From Bolinopsis microptera (taxonomy: Eukaryota; Ctenophora; Tentaculata; Lobata; Bolinopsidae): 64,000 nt of DNA. The position numbers and the translations under genes are program-made. Positions 21,671 to 36,200 of this stretch are shown in pieces (within the stretch, counting starts at the first letter, position 1; each line of letters begins with the position of its first letter). The stretch lies in NCBI RefSeq assembly GCF_026151205.1, contig NC_087077.1:18886975-18950974 (forward strand), written 5' to 3'. The notes under the pieces were generated by a model. That model did not search any database, was not told the origin of the DNA, and saw only the letters and a program-made list of their open reading frames with translations.

Positions 21671-23705
21671 AGTGTGATTTTCCAATTTTTTGTTCGAAAT
21701 TTTGATTCTAGTGACCAGTACCCTAATTTGGTTTCATACAATCATCAATTAACTGACTAATTGGTTTGTGGGCAAAACTTTCATCCAATCTGTCAAATGT
21801 GCGTTCAGAAATTTTCACATCTGAAAATGGGACAGAGTTTTGAAAATACACCTTTTCGTTTTGTTACGATTTCTGCTGTGAGCTTCCTCAGACCCGAATC
21901 AAACTTCCAGCTGCACCTCAGTCGTGACATTTGGCATCTATAGTGGACTGACTAATTGGTTGCGGGTCAGAAATTCGGCCAAAACTGTAAAATTTCGGCC
22001 CTGGAAGTATCAGCTTCAAAAACTGAAAATGGGACAGAGTATGGGACAGTATGATTTTCCAATTTTTTTCGAGATTTTGACTTCCAGTACCCCAATTTGG
22101 TTTCATACCATCATCAATTAACTGACTAATTGGTTTGTTGGCAAAAATTTCATCCAATCTGTCAAATGTGCGTTCAGAAATTTTCACATCTGAAAATGGG
22201 ACAGAGTTTTGAAAATACACCTTTTCGTTTTCTTAAGATTTCTGCTGTGAGCTTCCTCCGACCCGAATCAAAATTCCAGCACCTCAATCGTGTCATTTGG
22301 CATCTATAGTTGTCTGACTAATTGGTTGCAGGTCAGAAATTCGGCCAAAACTGTAAAATTTCGGCCCTGGAAGTTTCAGCTTCAAAAACTGAAAATGGGA
22401 CAGAGTATGGGACAGTATGATTTTCCAATTTTTTTCGAGATTTTGACTTCCAGTACCCCAATTTGGTTTCGTACCATCATCAATTAACTGACTAATTGGT
22501 TTGTGGGCAAACATTTCATCCAATCTGTCAAATGTGCGTTCAGAAATTTTCACATCTGAAAATGGGACAGAGTTTTGAAAATACAACTTTTCGTTTTCTT
22601 AAGATTTCTGCTGTGAGCTTCCTCCGACCCGAATCAAACTTCCAGCACCTCAATCGTGTCATTTGGCATCTATAGTTGACTGACTAATTGGTTGCGGGTC
22701 AGAAATTTGGCCAAAACTGTAAAATTTCGGCCCTGGAAGTTTCAGCTTCAAAAATTGAAAATGGGACAGAGTATGGGACAGTATGATTTTCCCATTTTTT
22801 TCGAGATTTTGACTTCCAGTACCCCAATTTGGTTTCATACCATCATCAATTAACTGACTAATTGGTTTGTGGGCAAAAATTTCATCCAATCTGTCAAATG
22901 TGCGTTCAGAAATTTTCACATCTGAAAATGGGACAGAGTTTTGAAAATACACCTTTTCGTTTTCTTAAGATTTCTGCTGTGAGCTTCCTCCGACCCGAAT
23001 CAAAATTCCAGCACCTCAATCGTGTCATTTGGCATCTATAGTTGTCTGACTAATTGGTTGCAGGTCAGAAATTCGGCCAAAACTGTAAAATTTCGGCCCT
23101 GGAAGTTTCAGCTTCAAAAACTGAAAATGGGACAGAGTATGGGACAGTATGATTTTCCAATTTTTTTCGAGATTTTGACTTCCAGTACCCCAATTTGGTT
23201 TCGTACCATCATCAATTAACTGACTAATTGGTTTGTGGGCAAACATTTCATCCAATCTGTCAAATGTGCGTTCAGAAATTTTCACATCTGAAAATGGGAC
23301 AGAGTTTTGAAAATACAACTTTTCGTTTTCTTAAGATTTCTGCTGTGACCTTCCTCCGACCCGAATCAAACTTCCAGCGCCTCAATCGTGTCATTTGGCA
23401 TCTATAGTTGACTGACTAATTGGTTGCGGGTCAGAAATTCGGCCAAAACTGTAAAATTTCGGCCCTGAAGGTATCAGCTTCAAAATCTGAAAATGGGACA
23501 GAGTATGGGACAGTATGATTTTCCAATTTTTTTCGAGATTTTGACTTCCAGTACCCCAATTTGGTTTCATACCATCATCAATTAACTGACTAATTGGTTT
23601 GTGGGCAAAAAATTTCATCCAATCTGTCAAATGTGCGTTCAGAAATTTTCACATCTGAAAATGGGACAGAGTTTTGAAAATACACCTTTTCGTTTTCTTA
23701 AGATT
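21671..23705. repeat. 366-bp satellite array, segment A (diverged edge units)
   Basis: About 5.5 head-to-tail units of 366 bp. The first unit (from about 21671) is the most diverged, as expected at an array edge. Units here differ from the central consensus at several positions, for example CAGCTGCACCTCAGTCGTGA in place of CAGCACCTCAATCGTGT. The segment is cut at CTTAAGATT by the first LINE insertion. Confidence 0.95.
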
Positions 23706-24678
23706 GGGTCAATGGGTTATTGACCTAAATAATCAACCAATAGATTGGGCGGTCGTTCTTAGCAACCTATTTTTCTTAGTATCTAAAAATTTTAAGTTGA
23801 TTCAATTTCAGTACAAGCTTTTAATGAGGATCACGACGTGTAGATACATGAGCCACAAAATGAAAATTGTTACAGATACTCCCATGTGTAGCCTGTGTAA
23901 CACATACTTAGAAACAATCCCTCATATCTATCTCCATTGTATCCACACAAATAGCTTCATCACAATACTTGAAGACTTTATCAAAAGGAAAATCGATAGA
24001 AATTACAAAGACCCCAATAAAATTAATTTTATAGTTTGTAATCACACTTCACAAATTATAAATTATTTTAATATTGTTGCCAAATGGTACATTAGCAAAA
24101 GATTTCAGGCAGGGGACATGCCGATCTGGCAGGGATATATCAAACTTCTTAAACTTTCACTTACTGGTGACAAAATAGGCCACAAAAGTTCTATTGTGTC
24201 GATCTTGGCCGATTAGGGCAAATTGTCCACCCCATTTATATTGCTGTCTTTGTTATTTATTATCAATGGTTATTGTTACTATCCTACAGTACTACTAACT
24301 GTTTTTTGTAGTACATGCCCTGCTTCCTTCCATTCCTAAACTACCTTACAAGCTCTTCCTCTTTTACACCCTTTTCAATCACTTCATTTCACTCATTCAC
24401 TTCATATCTTATTACCACAGTATCTGCCAAAACCAACATGGCCCATGTGGAAGGGGGCCTTGACGTTGTTGACCACTTGGCCCTGCATCCCAAGCTGACG
24501 GTCGGCCTCCACTCTCTAAAAACATACCTTCAGTGAAGGCAGATGGTCAGCAAATAGCGATGCTAGGGCTTGGTGTGAACAAATCTTGACCTACTTTCAC
24601 ACCTTAGGGACGACTCTCGCAAATGCGAGAGTAATGACCCCGGGGAGGGCCCCATTGGTTTTAGTAGGTTGCATTTTA

Positions 24679-24750
<72 letters not shown>
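23706..24750 (+). mobile_element. 5'-truncated Tx1/L1-like LINE with poly(A), copy 1
   Basis: A 1045-bp insertion interrupts the satellite between CTTAAGATT and TTTCTGCTG. It contains the last ~170 codons of a LINE ORF2 (to TAG at 24216), a 3' UTR and 66 A residues (24685-24750). The coding part includes a CSLC...H...C zinc-knuckle-like block (about 23888-23945, with CNTYLETIPHIYLHC), as found at the C-terminus of L1/Tx1-clade reverse transcriptases. Reverse-transcriptase motifs are missing. Target duplication is at most 2-3 bp or hidden by the A tail. The frame is fused to satellite sequence upstream, so the longer apparent ORF from 23674 is chimeric. Confidence 0.88.
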
Positions 24751-24756
<6 letters not shown>

Positions 24757-26220
24757 CTGTGAGCTTCCTCCGACCCGAATCAAAATTCCAGCACCTCAAT
24801 CGTGTCATTTGGCATCTATAGTTGTCTGACTAATTGGTTGCAGGTCAGAAATTCGGCCAAAACTGTAAAATTTCGGCCCTGGAAGTTTCAGCTTCAAAAT
24901 TTGAAAATGGGACAGAGTATGGGACAGTATGATTTTCCAATTTTTTTCGAGATTTTGACTTCCAGTACCCCAATTTGGTTTCATACCATCATCAATTAAC
25001 TGACTAATTGGTTTGTGGGCAAAAATTTCATCCAATCTGTCAAATGTGCGTTCAGAAATTTTCACATCTGAAAATGGGACAGAGTTTTGAAAATACACCT
25101 TTTCGTTTTCTTAAGATTTCTGCTGTGAGCTTCCTCCGACCCGAATCAAAATTCCAGCACCTCAATTGTGTCATTTGGCATCTATTGTTGTCTGACTAAT
25201 TGGTTGCAGGTCAGAAATTCGGCCAAAACTGTAAAATTTCGGCCCTGGAAGTTTCAGCTTCAAAAACTGAAAATGGGACAGAGTATGGGACAGTATGATT
25301 TTCCAATTTTTTTCGAGATTTTGACTTCCAGTACCCCAATTTGGTTTCATACCATCATCAATTAACTGACTAATTGGTTTGTGGGCAAACATTTCATCCA
25401 ATCTGTCAAATGTGCGTTCAGAAATTTTCACATCTGAAAATGGGACAGAGTTTTGAAAATACACCTTTTCGTTTTGTTACGATTTCTGCTGTGAGCTTCC
25501 TCAGACCCGAATCAAACTTCCAGCTGCACCTCAGTCGTGACATTTGGCATCTATAGTGGACTGACTAATTGGTTGAGGGTCAGAAATTCGGCCAAAACTG
25601 TAAAATTTCGGCCCTGGAAGTATCAGCTTCAAAATTTGAAAATGGGACAGAGTACGGGACAGTATGATTTTCCAATTTTTTTCGAGATTTTGACTTCCAG
25701 TACCCCAATTTGGTTTCGTACCATCATCAATTAACTGACTAATTGGTTTGTGGGCAAACATTTCATCCAATCTGTCAAATGTGCGTTCAGAAATTTTCAC
25801 ATCTGAAAATGGGACAGAGTTTTGAAAATACAACTTTTCGTTTTCTTAAGATTTCTGCTGTGACCTTCCTCCGACCCGAATCAAACTTCCAGCGCCTCAA
25901 TCGTGTCATTTGGCATCTATAGTTGACTGACTAATTGGTTGCGGGTCAGAAATTCGGCCAAAACTGTAAAATTTCGGCCCTGAAGGTATCAGCTTCAAAA
26001 TCTGAAAATGGGACAGAGTATGGGACAGTATGATTTTCCAATTTTTTTCGAGATTTTGACTTCCAGTACCCCAATTTGGTTTCATACCATCATCAATTAA
26101 CTGACTAATTGGTTTGTGGGCAAAAAATTTCATCCAATCTGTCAAATGTGCGTTCAGAAATTTTCACATCTGAAAATGGGACAGAGTTTTGAAAATACAC
26201 CTTTTCGTTTTCTTAAGATT
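24751..26220. repeat. 366-bp satellite array, segment B
   Basis: Four units between the two copies of the same LINE insertion. The last unit before the second LINE carries the same private changes (GTGACCTTCC, CAGCGCCTC, CCCTGAAGGTATC) as the last unit before the first LINE. The unit and LINE were therefore duplicated together. Confidence 0.95.
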
Positions 26221-27205
26221 GGGTCAATGGGTTATTGACCTAAATAATCAACCAATAGATTGGGCGGTCGTTCTTAGCAACCTATTTTTCTTAGTATCTA
26301 AAAATTTTAAGTTGATTCAATTTCAGTACAAGCTTTTAATGAGGATCACGACGTGTAGATACATGAGCCACAAAATGAAAATTGTTACAGATACTCCCAT
26401 GTGTAGCCTGTGTAACACATACTTAGAAACAATCCCTCATATCTATCTCCATTGTATCCACACAAATAGCTTCATCACAATACTTGAAGACTTTATCAAA
26501 AGGAAAATCGATAGAAATTACAAAGACCCCAATAAAATTAATTTTATAGTTTGTAATCACACTTCACAAATTATAAATTATTTTAATATTGTTGCCAAAT
26601 GGTACATTAGCAAAAGATTTCAGGCAGGGGACATGCCGATCTGGCAGGGATATATCAAACTTCTTAAACTTTCACTTACTGGTGACAAAATAGGCCACAA
26701 AAGTTCTATTGTGTCGATCTTGGCCGATTAGGGCAAATTGTCCACCCCATTTATATTGCTGTCTTTGTTATTTATTATCAATGGTTATTGTTACTATCCT
26801 ACAGTACTACTAACTGTTTTTTGTAGTACATGCCCTGCTTCCTTCCATTCCTAAACTACCTTACAAGCTCTTCCTCTTTTACACCCTTTTCAATCACTTC
26901 ATTTCACTCATTCACTTCATATCTTATTACCACAGTATCTGCCAAAACCAACATGGCCCATGTGGAAGGGGGCCTTGACGTTGTTGACCACTTGGCCCTG
27001 CATCCCAAGCTGACGGTCGGCCTCCACTCTCTAAAAACATACCTTCAGTGAAGGCAGATGGTCAGCAAATAGCGATGCTAGGGCTTGGTGTGAACAAATC
27101 TTGACCTACTTTCACACCTTAGGGACGACTCTCGCAAATGCGAGAGTAATGACCCCGGGGAGGGCCCCATTGGTTTTAGTAGGTTGCATTTTATAATTTA
27201 AAAAA

Positions 27206-27264
<59 letters not shown>
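26221..27264 (+). mobile_element. 5'-truncated Tx1/L1-like LINE with poly(A), copy 2 (segmental duplicate)
   Basis: Identical by eye to 23706-24750, in the same satellite position and flanked by the same satellite variants, 2515 bp downstream. Only the A tail differs (a T at 27207). It did not insert independently; it was copied as part of a four-unit block of the array. The encoded fragment ends at TAG 26731. Confidence 0.92.
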
Positions 27265-27270
<6 letters not shown>

Positions 27271-30200
27271 CTGTGAGCTTCCTCCGACCCGAATCAAACT
27301 TCCAGCACCTCAATCGTGTCATTTGGCATCTATAGTTGACTGACTAATTGGTTGCGGGTCAGAAATTCGGCCAAAACTGTAAAATTTCGGCCCTGGAAGT
27401 TTCAGCTTCAAAAACTGAAAATGGGACAGAGTATGGGACAGTATGATTTTCCAATTTTTTTCGAGATTTTGACTTCCAGTACCCCAATTTGGTTTCATAC
27501 CATCATCAATTAACTGACTAATTGGTTTGTGGGCAAAAATTTCATCCAATCTGTCAAATGTGCGTTCAGAAATTTTCACATCTGAAAATGGGACAGAGTT
27601 TTGAAAATACAACTTTTCGTTTTCTTAAGATTTCTGCTGTGAGCTTCCTCCGACCCGAATCAAACTTCCAGCACCTCAATCGTGTCATTTGGCATCTATA
27701 GTTGACTGACTAATTGGTTGCGGGTCAGAAATTCGGCCAAAACTGTAAAATTTCGGCCCTGGAAGTTTCAGCTTCAAAAACTGAAAATGGGACAGAGTAT
27801 GGGACAGTATGATTTTCCAATTTTTTTCGAGATTTTGACTTCCAGTACCCCAATTTGGTTTCATACCATCATCAATTAACTGACTAATTGGTTTGTGGGC
27901 AAAAATTTCATCCAATCTGTCAAATGTGCGTTCAGAAATTTTCACATCTGAAAATGGGACAGAGTTTTGAAAATACAACTTTTCGTTTTCTTAAGATTTC
28001 TGCTGTGAGCTTCCTCCGACCCGAATCAAACTTCCAGCACCTCAATCGTGTCATTTGGCATCTATAGTTGACTGACTAATTGGTTGCGGGTCAGAAATTC
28101 GGCCAAAACTGTAAAATTTCGGCCCTGGAAGTTTCAGCTTCAAAAACTGAAAATGGGACAGAGTATGGGACAGTATGATTTTCCAATTTTTTTCGAGATT
28201 TTGACTTCCAGTACCCCAATTTGGTTTCATACCATCATCAATTAACTGACTAATTGGTTTGTGGGCAAAAATTTCATCCAATCTGTCAAATGTGCGTTCA
28301 GAAATTTTCACATCTGAAAATGGGACAGAGTTTTGAAAATACAACTTTTCGTTTTCTTAAGATTTCTGCTGTGAGCTTCCTCCGACCCGAATCAAACTTC
28401 CAGCACCTCAATCGTGTCATTTGGCATCTATAGTTGACTGACTAATTGGTTGCGGGTCAGAAATTCGGCCAAAACTGTAAAATTTCGGCCCTGGAAGTTT
28501 CAGCTTCAAAAACTGAAAATGGGACAGAGTATGGGACAGTATGATTTTCCAATTTTTTTCGAGATTTTGACTTCCAGTACCCCAATTTGGTTTCATACCA
28601 TCATCAATTAACTGACTAATTGGTTTGTGGGCAAAAATTTCATCCAATCTGTCAAATGTGCGTTCAGAAATTTTCACATCTGAAAATGGGACAGAGTTTT
28701 GAAAATACAACTTTTCGTTTTCTTAAGATTTCTGCTGTGAGCTTCCTCCGACCCGAATCAAACTTCCAGCACCTCAATCGTGTCATTTGGCATCTATAGT
28801 TGACTGACTAATTGGTTGCGGGTCAGAAATTCGGCCAAAACTGTAAAATTTCGGCCCTGGAAGTTTCAGCTTCAAAAACTGAAAATGGGACAGAGTATGG
28901 GACAGTATGATTTTCCAATTTTTTTCGAGATTTTGACTTCCAGTACCCCAATTTGGTTTCATACCATCATCAATTAACTGACTAATTGGTTTGTGGGCAA
29001 AAATTTCATCCAATCTGTCAAATGTGCGTTCAGAAATTTTCACATCTGAAAATGGGACAGAGTTTTGAAAATACAACTTTTCGTTTTCTTAAGATTTCTG
29101 CTGTGAGCTTCCTCCGACCCGAATCAAACTTCCAGCACCTCAATCGTGTCATTTGGCATCTATAGTTGACTGACTAATTGGTTGCGGGTCAGAAATTCGG
29201 CCAAAACTGTAAAATTTCGGCCCTGGAAGTTTCAGCTTCAAAAACTGAAAATGGGACAGAGTATGGGACAGTATGATTTTCCAATTTTTTTCGAGATTTT
29301 GACTTCCAGTACCCCAATTTGGTTTCATACCATCATCAATTAACTGACTAATTGGTTTGTGGGCAAAAATTTCATCCAATCTGTCAAATGTGCGTTCAGA
29401 AATTTTCACATCTGAAAATGGGACAGAGTTTTGAAAATACAACTTTTCGTTTTCTTAAGATTTCTGCTGTGAGCTTCCTCCGACCCGAATCAAACTTCCA
29501 GCACCTCAATCGTGTCATTTGGCATCTATAGTTGACTGACTAATTGGTTGCGGGTCAGAAATTCGGCCAAAACTGTAAAATTTCGGCCCTGGAAGTTTCA
29601 GCTTCAAAAACTGAAAATGGGACAGAGTATGGGACAGTATGATTTTCCAATTTTTTTCGAGATTTTGACTTCCAGTACCCCAATTTGGTTTCATACCATC
29701 ATCAATTAACTGACTAATTGGTTTGTGGGCAAAAATTTCATCCAATCTGTCAAATGTGCGTTCAGAAATTTTCACATCTGAAAATGGGACAGAGTTTTGA
29801 AAATACAACTTTTCGTTTTCTTAAGATTTCTGCTGTGAGCTTCCTCCGACCCGAATCAAACTTCCAGCACCTCAATCGTGTCATTTGGCATCTATAGTTG
29901 ACTGACTAATTGGTTGCGGGTCAGAAATTCGGCCAAAACTGTAAAATTTCGGCCCTGGAAGTTTCAGCTTCAAAAACTGAAAATGGGACAGAGTATGGGA
30001 CAGTATGATTTTCCAATTTTTTTCGAGATTTTGACTTCCAGTACCCCAATTTGGTTTCATACCATCATCAATTAACTGACTAATTGGTTTGTGGGCAAAA
30101 ATTTCATCCAATCTGTCAAATGTGCGTTCAGAAATTTTCACATCTGAAAATGGGACAGAGTTTTGAAAATACAACTTTTCGTTTTCTTAAGATTTCTGCT

Positions 30201-33200
30201 GTGAGCTTCCTCCGACCCGAATCAAACTTCCAGCACCTCAATCGTGTCATTTGGCATCTATAGTTGACTGACTAATTGGTTGCGGGTCAGAAATTCGGCC
30301 AAAACTGTAAAATTTCGGCCCTGGAAGTTTCAGCTTCAAAAACTGAAAATGGGACAGAGTATGGGACAGTATGATTTTCCAATTTTTTTCGAGATTTTGA
30401 CTTCCAGTACCCCAATTTGGTTTCATACCATCATCAATTAACTGACTAATTGGTTTGTGGGCAAAAATTTCATCCAATCTGTCAAATGTGCGTTCAGAAA
30501 TTTTCACATCTGAAAATGGGACAGAGTTTTGAAAATACAACTTTTCGTTTTCTTAAGATTTCTGCTGTGAGCTTCCTCCGACCCGAATCAAACTTCCAGC
30601 ACCTCAATCGTGTCATTTGGCATCTATAGTTGACTGACTAATTGGTTGCGGGTCAGAAATTCGGCCAAAACTGTAAAATTTCGGCCCTGGAAGTTTCAGC
30701 TTCAAAAACTGAAAATGGGACAGAGTATGGGACAGTATGATTTTCCAATTTTTTTCGAGATTTTGACTTCCAGTACCCCAATTTGGTTTCATACCATCAT
30801 CAATTAACTGACTAATTGGTTTGTGGGCAAAAATTTCATCCAATCTGTCAAATGTGCGTTCAGAAATTTTCACATCTGAAAATGGGACAGAGTTTTGAAA
30901 ATACAACTTTTCGTTTTCTTAAGATTTCTGCTGTGAGCTTCCTCCGACCCGAATCAAACTTCCAGCACCTCAATCGTGTCATTTGGCATCTATAGTTGAC
31001 TGACTAATTGGTTGCGGGTCAGAAATTCGGCCAAAACTGTAAAATTTCGGCCCTGGAAGTTTCAGCTTCAAAAACTGAAAATGGGACAGAGTATGGGACA
31101 GTATGATTTTCCAATTTTTTTCGAGATTTTGACTTCCAGTACCCCAATTTGGTTTCATACCATCATCAATTAACTGACTAATTGGTTTGTGGGCAAAAAT
31201 TTCATCCAATCTGTCAAATGTGCGTTCAGAAATTTTCACATCTGAAAATGGGACAGAGTTTTGAAAATACAACTTTTCGTTTTCTTAAGATTTCTGCTGT
31301 GAGCTTCCTCCGACCCGAATCAAACTTCCAGCACCTCAATCGTGTCATTTGGCATCTATAGTTGACTGACTAATTGGTTGCGGGTCAGAAATTCGGCCAA
31401 AACTGTAAAATTTCGGCCCTGGAAGTTTCAGCTTCAAAAACTGAAAATGGGACAGAGTATGGGACAGTATGATTTTCCAATTTTTTTCGAGATTTTGACT
31501 TCCAGTACCCCAATTTGGTTTCATACCATCATCAATTAACTGACTAATTGGTTTGTGGGCAAAAATTTCATCCAATCTGTCAAATGTGCGTTCAGAAATT
31601 TTCACATCTGAAAATGGGACAGAGTTTTGAAAATACAACTTTTCGTTTTCTTAAGATTTCTGCTGTGAGCTTCCTCCGACCCGAATCAAACTTCCAGCAC
31701 CTCAATCGTGTCATTTGGCATCTATAGTTGACTGACTAATTGGTTGCGGGTCAGAAATTCGGCCAAAACTGTAAAATTTCGGCCCTGGAAGTTTCAGCTT
31801 CAAAAACTGAAAATGGGACAGAGTATGGGACAGTATGATTTTCCAATTTTTTTCGAGATTTTGACTTCCAGTACCCCAATTTGGTTTCATACCATCATCA
31901 ATTAACTGACTAATTGGTTTGTGGGCAAAAATTTCATCCAATCTGTCAAATGTGCGTTCAGAAATTTTCACATCTGAAAATGGGACAGAGTTTTGAAAAT
32001 ACAACTTTTCGTTTTCTTAAGATTTCTGCTGTGAGCTTCCTCCGACCCGAATCAAACTTCCAGCACCTCAATCGTGTCATTTGGCATCTATAGTTGACTG
32101 ACTAATTGGTTGCGGGTCAGAAATTCGGCCAAAACTGTAAAATTTCGGCCCTGGAAGTTTCAGCTTCAAAAACTGAAAATGGGACAGAGTATGGGACAGT
32201 ATGATTTTCCAATTTTTTTCGAGATTTTGACTTCCAGTACCCCAATTTGGTTTCATACCATCATCAATTAACTGACTAATTGGTTTGTGGGCAAAAATTT
32301 CATCCAATCTGTCAAATGTGCGTTCAGAAATTTTCACATCTGAAAATGGGACAGAGTTTTGAAAATACAACTTTTCGTTTTCTTAAGATTTCTGCTGTGA
32401 GCTTCCTCCGACCCGAATCAAACTTCCAGCACCTCAATCGTGTCATTTGGCATCTATAGTTGACTGACTAATTGGTTGCGGGTCAGAAATTCGGCCAAAA
32501 CTGTAAAATTTCGGCCCTGGAAGTTTCAGCTTCAAAAACTGAAAATGGGACAGAGTATGGGACAGTATGATTTTCCAATTTTTTTCGAGATTTTGACTTC
32601 CAGTACCCCAATTTGGTTTCATACCATCATCAATTAACTGACTAATTGGTTTGTGGGCAAAAATTTCATCCAATCTGTCAAATGTGCGTTCAGAAATTTT
32701 CACATCTGAAAATGGGACAGAGTTTTGAAAATACAACTTTTCGTTTTCTTAAGATTTCTGCTGTGAGCTTCCTCCGACCCGAATCAAACTTCCAGCACCT
32801 CAATCGTGTCATTTGGCATCTATAGTTGACTGACTAATTGGTTGCGGGTCAGAAATTCGGCCAAAACTGTAAAATTTCGGCCCTGGAAGTTTCAGCTTCA
32901 AAAACTGAAAATGGGACAGAGTATGGGACAGTATGATTTTCCAATTTTTTTCGAGATTTTGACTTCCAGTACCCCAATTTGGTTTCATACCATCATCAAT
33001 TAACTGACTAATTGGTTTGTGGGCAAAAATTTCATCCAATCTGTCAAATGTGCGTTCAGAAATTTTCACATCTGAAAATGGGACAGAGTTTTGAAAATAC
33101 AACTTTTCGTTTTCTTAAGATTTCTGCTGTGAGCTTCCTCCGACCCGAATCAAACTTCCAGCACCTCAATCGTGTCATTTGGCATCTATAGTTGACTGAC

Positions 33201-36200
33201 TAATTGGTTGCGGGTCAGAAATTCGGCCAAAACTGTAAAATTTCGGCCCTGGAAGTTTCAGCTTCAAAAACTGAAAATGGGACAGAGTATGGGACAGTAT
33301 GATTTTCCAATTTTTTTCGAGATTTTGACTTCCAGTACCCCAATTTGGTTTCATACCATCATCAATTAACTGACTAATTGGTTTGTGGGCAAAAATTTCA
33401 TCCAATCTGTCAAATGTGCGTTCAGAAATTTTCACATCTGAAAATGGGACAGAGTTTTGAAAATACAACTTTTCGTTTTCTTAAGATTTCTGCTGTGAGC
33501 TTCCTCCGACCCGAATCAAACTTCCAGCACCTCAATCGTGTCATTTGGCATCTATAGTTGACTGACTAATTGGTTGCGGGTCAGAAATTCGGCCAAAACT
33601 GTAAAATTTCGGCCCTGGAAGTTTCAGCTTCAAAAACTGAAAATGGGACAGAGTATGGGACAGTATGATTTTCCAATTTTTTTCGAGATTTTGACTTCCA
33701 GTACCCCAATTTGGTTTCATACCATCATCAATTAACTGACTAATTGGTTTGTGGGCAAAAATTTCATCCAATCTGTCAAATGTGCGTTCAGAAATTTTCA
33801 CATCTGAAAATGGGACAGAGTTTTGAAAATACAACTTTTCGTTTTCTTAAGATTTCTGCTGTGAGCTTCCTCCGACCCGAATCAAACTTCCAGCACCTCA
33901 ATCGTGTCATTTGGCATCTATAGTTGACTGACTAATTGGTTGCGGGTCAGAAATTCGGCCAAAACTGTAAAATTTCGGCCCTGGAAGTTTCAGCTTCAAA
34001 AACTGAAAATGGGACAGAGTATGGGACAGTATGATTTTCCAATTTTTTTCGAGATTTTGACTTCCAGTACCCCAATTTGGTTTCATACCATCATCAATTA
34101 ACTGACTAATTGGTTTGTGGGCAAAAATTTCATCCAATCTGTCAAATGTGCGTTCAGAAATTTTCACATCTGAAAATGGGACAGAGTTTTGAAAATACAA
34201 CTTTTCGTTTTCTTAAGATTTCTGCTGTGAGCTTCCTCCGACCCGAATCAAACTTCCAGCACCTCAATCGTGTCATTTGGCATCTATAGTTGACTGACTA
34301 ATTGGTTGCGGGTCAGAAATTCGGCCAAAACTGTAAAATTTCGGCCCTGGAAGTTTCAGCTTCAAAAACTGAAAATGGGACAGAGTATGGGACAGTATGA
34401 TTTTCCAATTTTTTTCGAGATTTTGACTTCCAGTACCCCAATTTGGTTTCATACCATCATCAATTAACTGACTAATTGGTTTGTGGGCAAAAATTTCATC
34501 CAATCTGTCAAATGTGCGTTCAGAAATTTTCACATCTGAAAATGGGACAGAGTTTTGAAAATACAACTTTTCGTTTTCTTAAGATTTCTGCTGTGAGCTT
34601 CCTCCGACCCGAATCAAACTTCCAGCACCTCAATCGTGTCATTTGGCATCTATAGTTGACTGACTAATTGGTTGCGGGTCAGAAATTCGGCCAAAACTGT
34701 AAAATTTCGGCCCTGGAAGTTTCAGCTTCAAAAACTGAAAATGGGACAGAGTATGGGACAGTATGATTTTCCAATTTTTTTCGAGATTTTGACTTCCAGT
34801 ACCCCAATTTGGTTTCATACCATCATCAATTAACTGACTAATTGGTTTGTGGGCAAAAATTTCATCCAATCTGTCAAATGTGCGTTCAGAAATTTTCACA
34901 TCTGAAAATGGGACAGAGTTTTGAAAATACAACTTTTCGTTTTCTTAAGATTTCTGCTGTGAGCTTCCTCCGACCCGAATCAAACTTCCAGCACCTCAAT
35001 CGTGTCATTTGGCATCTATAGTTGACTGACTAATTGGTTGCGGGTCAGAAATTCGGCCAAAACTGTAAAATTTCGGCCCTGGAAGTTTCAGCTTCAAAAA
35101 CTGAAAATGGGACAGAGTATGGGACAGTATGATTTTCCAATTTTTTTCGAGATTTTGACTTCCAGTACCCCAATTTGGTTTCATACCATCATCAATTAAC
35201 TGACTAATTGGTTTGTGGGCAAAAATTTCATCCAATCTGTCAAATGTGCGTTCAGAAATTTTCACATCTGAAAATGGGACAGAGTTTTGAAAATACAACT
35301 TTTCGTTTTCTTAAGATTTCTGCTGTGAGCTTCCTCCGACCCGAATCAAACTTCCAGCACCTCAATCGTGTCATTTGGCATCTATAGTTGACTGACTAAT
35401 TGGTTGCGGGTCAGAAATTCGGCCAAAACTGTAAAATTTCGGCCCTGGAAGTTTCAGCTTCAAAAACTGAAAATGGGACAGAGTATGGGACAGTATGATT
35501 TTCCAATTTTTTTCGAGATTTTGACTTCCAGTACCCCAATTTGGTTTCATACCATCATCAATTAACTGACTAATTGGTTTGTGGGCAAAAATTTCATCCA
35601 ATCTGTCAAATGTGCGTTCAGAAATTTTCACATCTGAAAATGGGACAGAGTTTTGAAAATACAACTTTTCGTTTTCTTAAGATTTCTGCTGTGAGCTTCC
35701 TCCGACCCGAATCAAACTTCCAGCACCTCAATCGTGTCATTTGGCATCTATAGTTGACTGACTAATTGGTTGCGGGTCAGAAATTCGGCCAAAACTGTAA
35801 AATTTCGGCCCTGGAAGTTTCAGCTTCAAAAACTGAAAATGGGACAGAGTATGGGACAGTATGATTTTCCAATTTTTTTCGAGATTTTGACTTCCAGTAC
35901 CCCAATTTGGTTTCATACCATCATCAATTAACTGACTAATTGGTTTGTGGGCAAAAATTTCATCCAATCTGTCAAATGTGCGTTCAGAAATTTTCACATC
36001 TGAAAATGGGACAGAGTTTTGAAAATACAACTTTTCGTTTTCTTAAGATTTCTGCTGTGAGCTTCCTCCGACCCGAATCAAACTTCCAGCACCTCAATCG
36101 TGTCATTTGGCATCTATAGTTGACTGACTAATTGGTTGCGGGTCAGAAATTCGGCCAAAACTGTAAAATTTCGGCCCTGGAAGTTTCAGCTTCAAAAACT

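Noticed and set aside
23674-24216. A 180-codon gene starting in the satellite
   Set aside because: It is a fusion of satellite sequence with a 5'-truncated LINE; only the LINE part from 23706 has homology.
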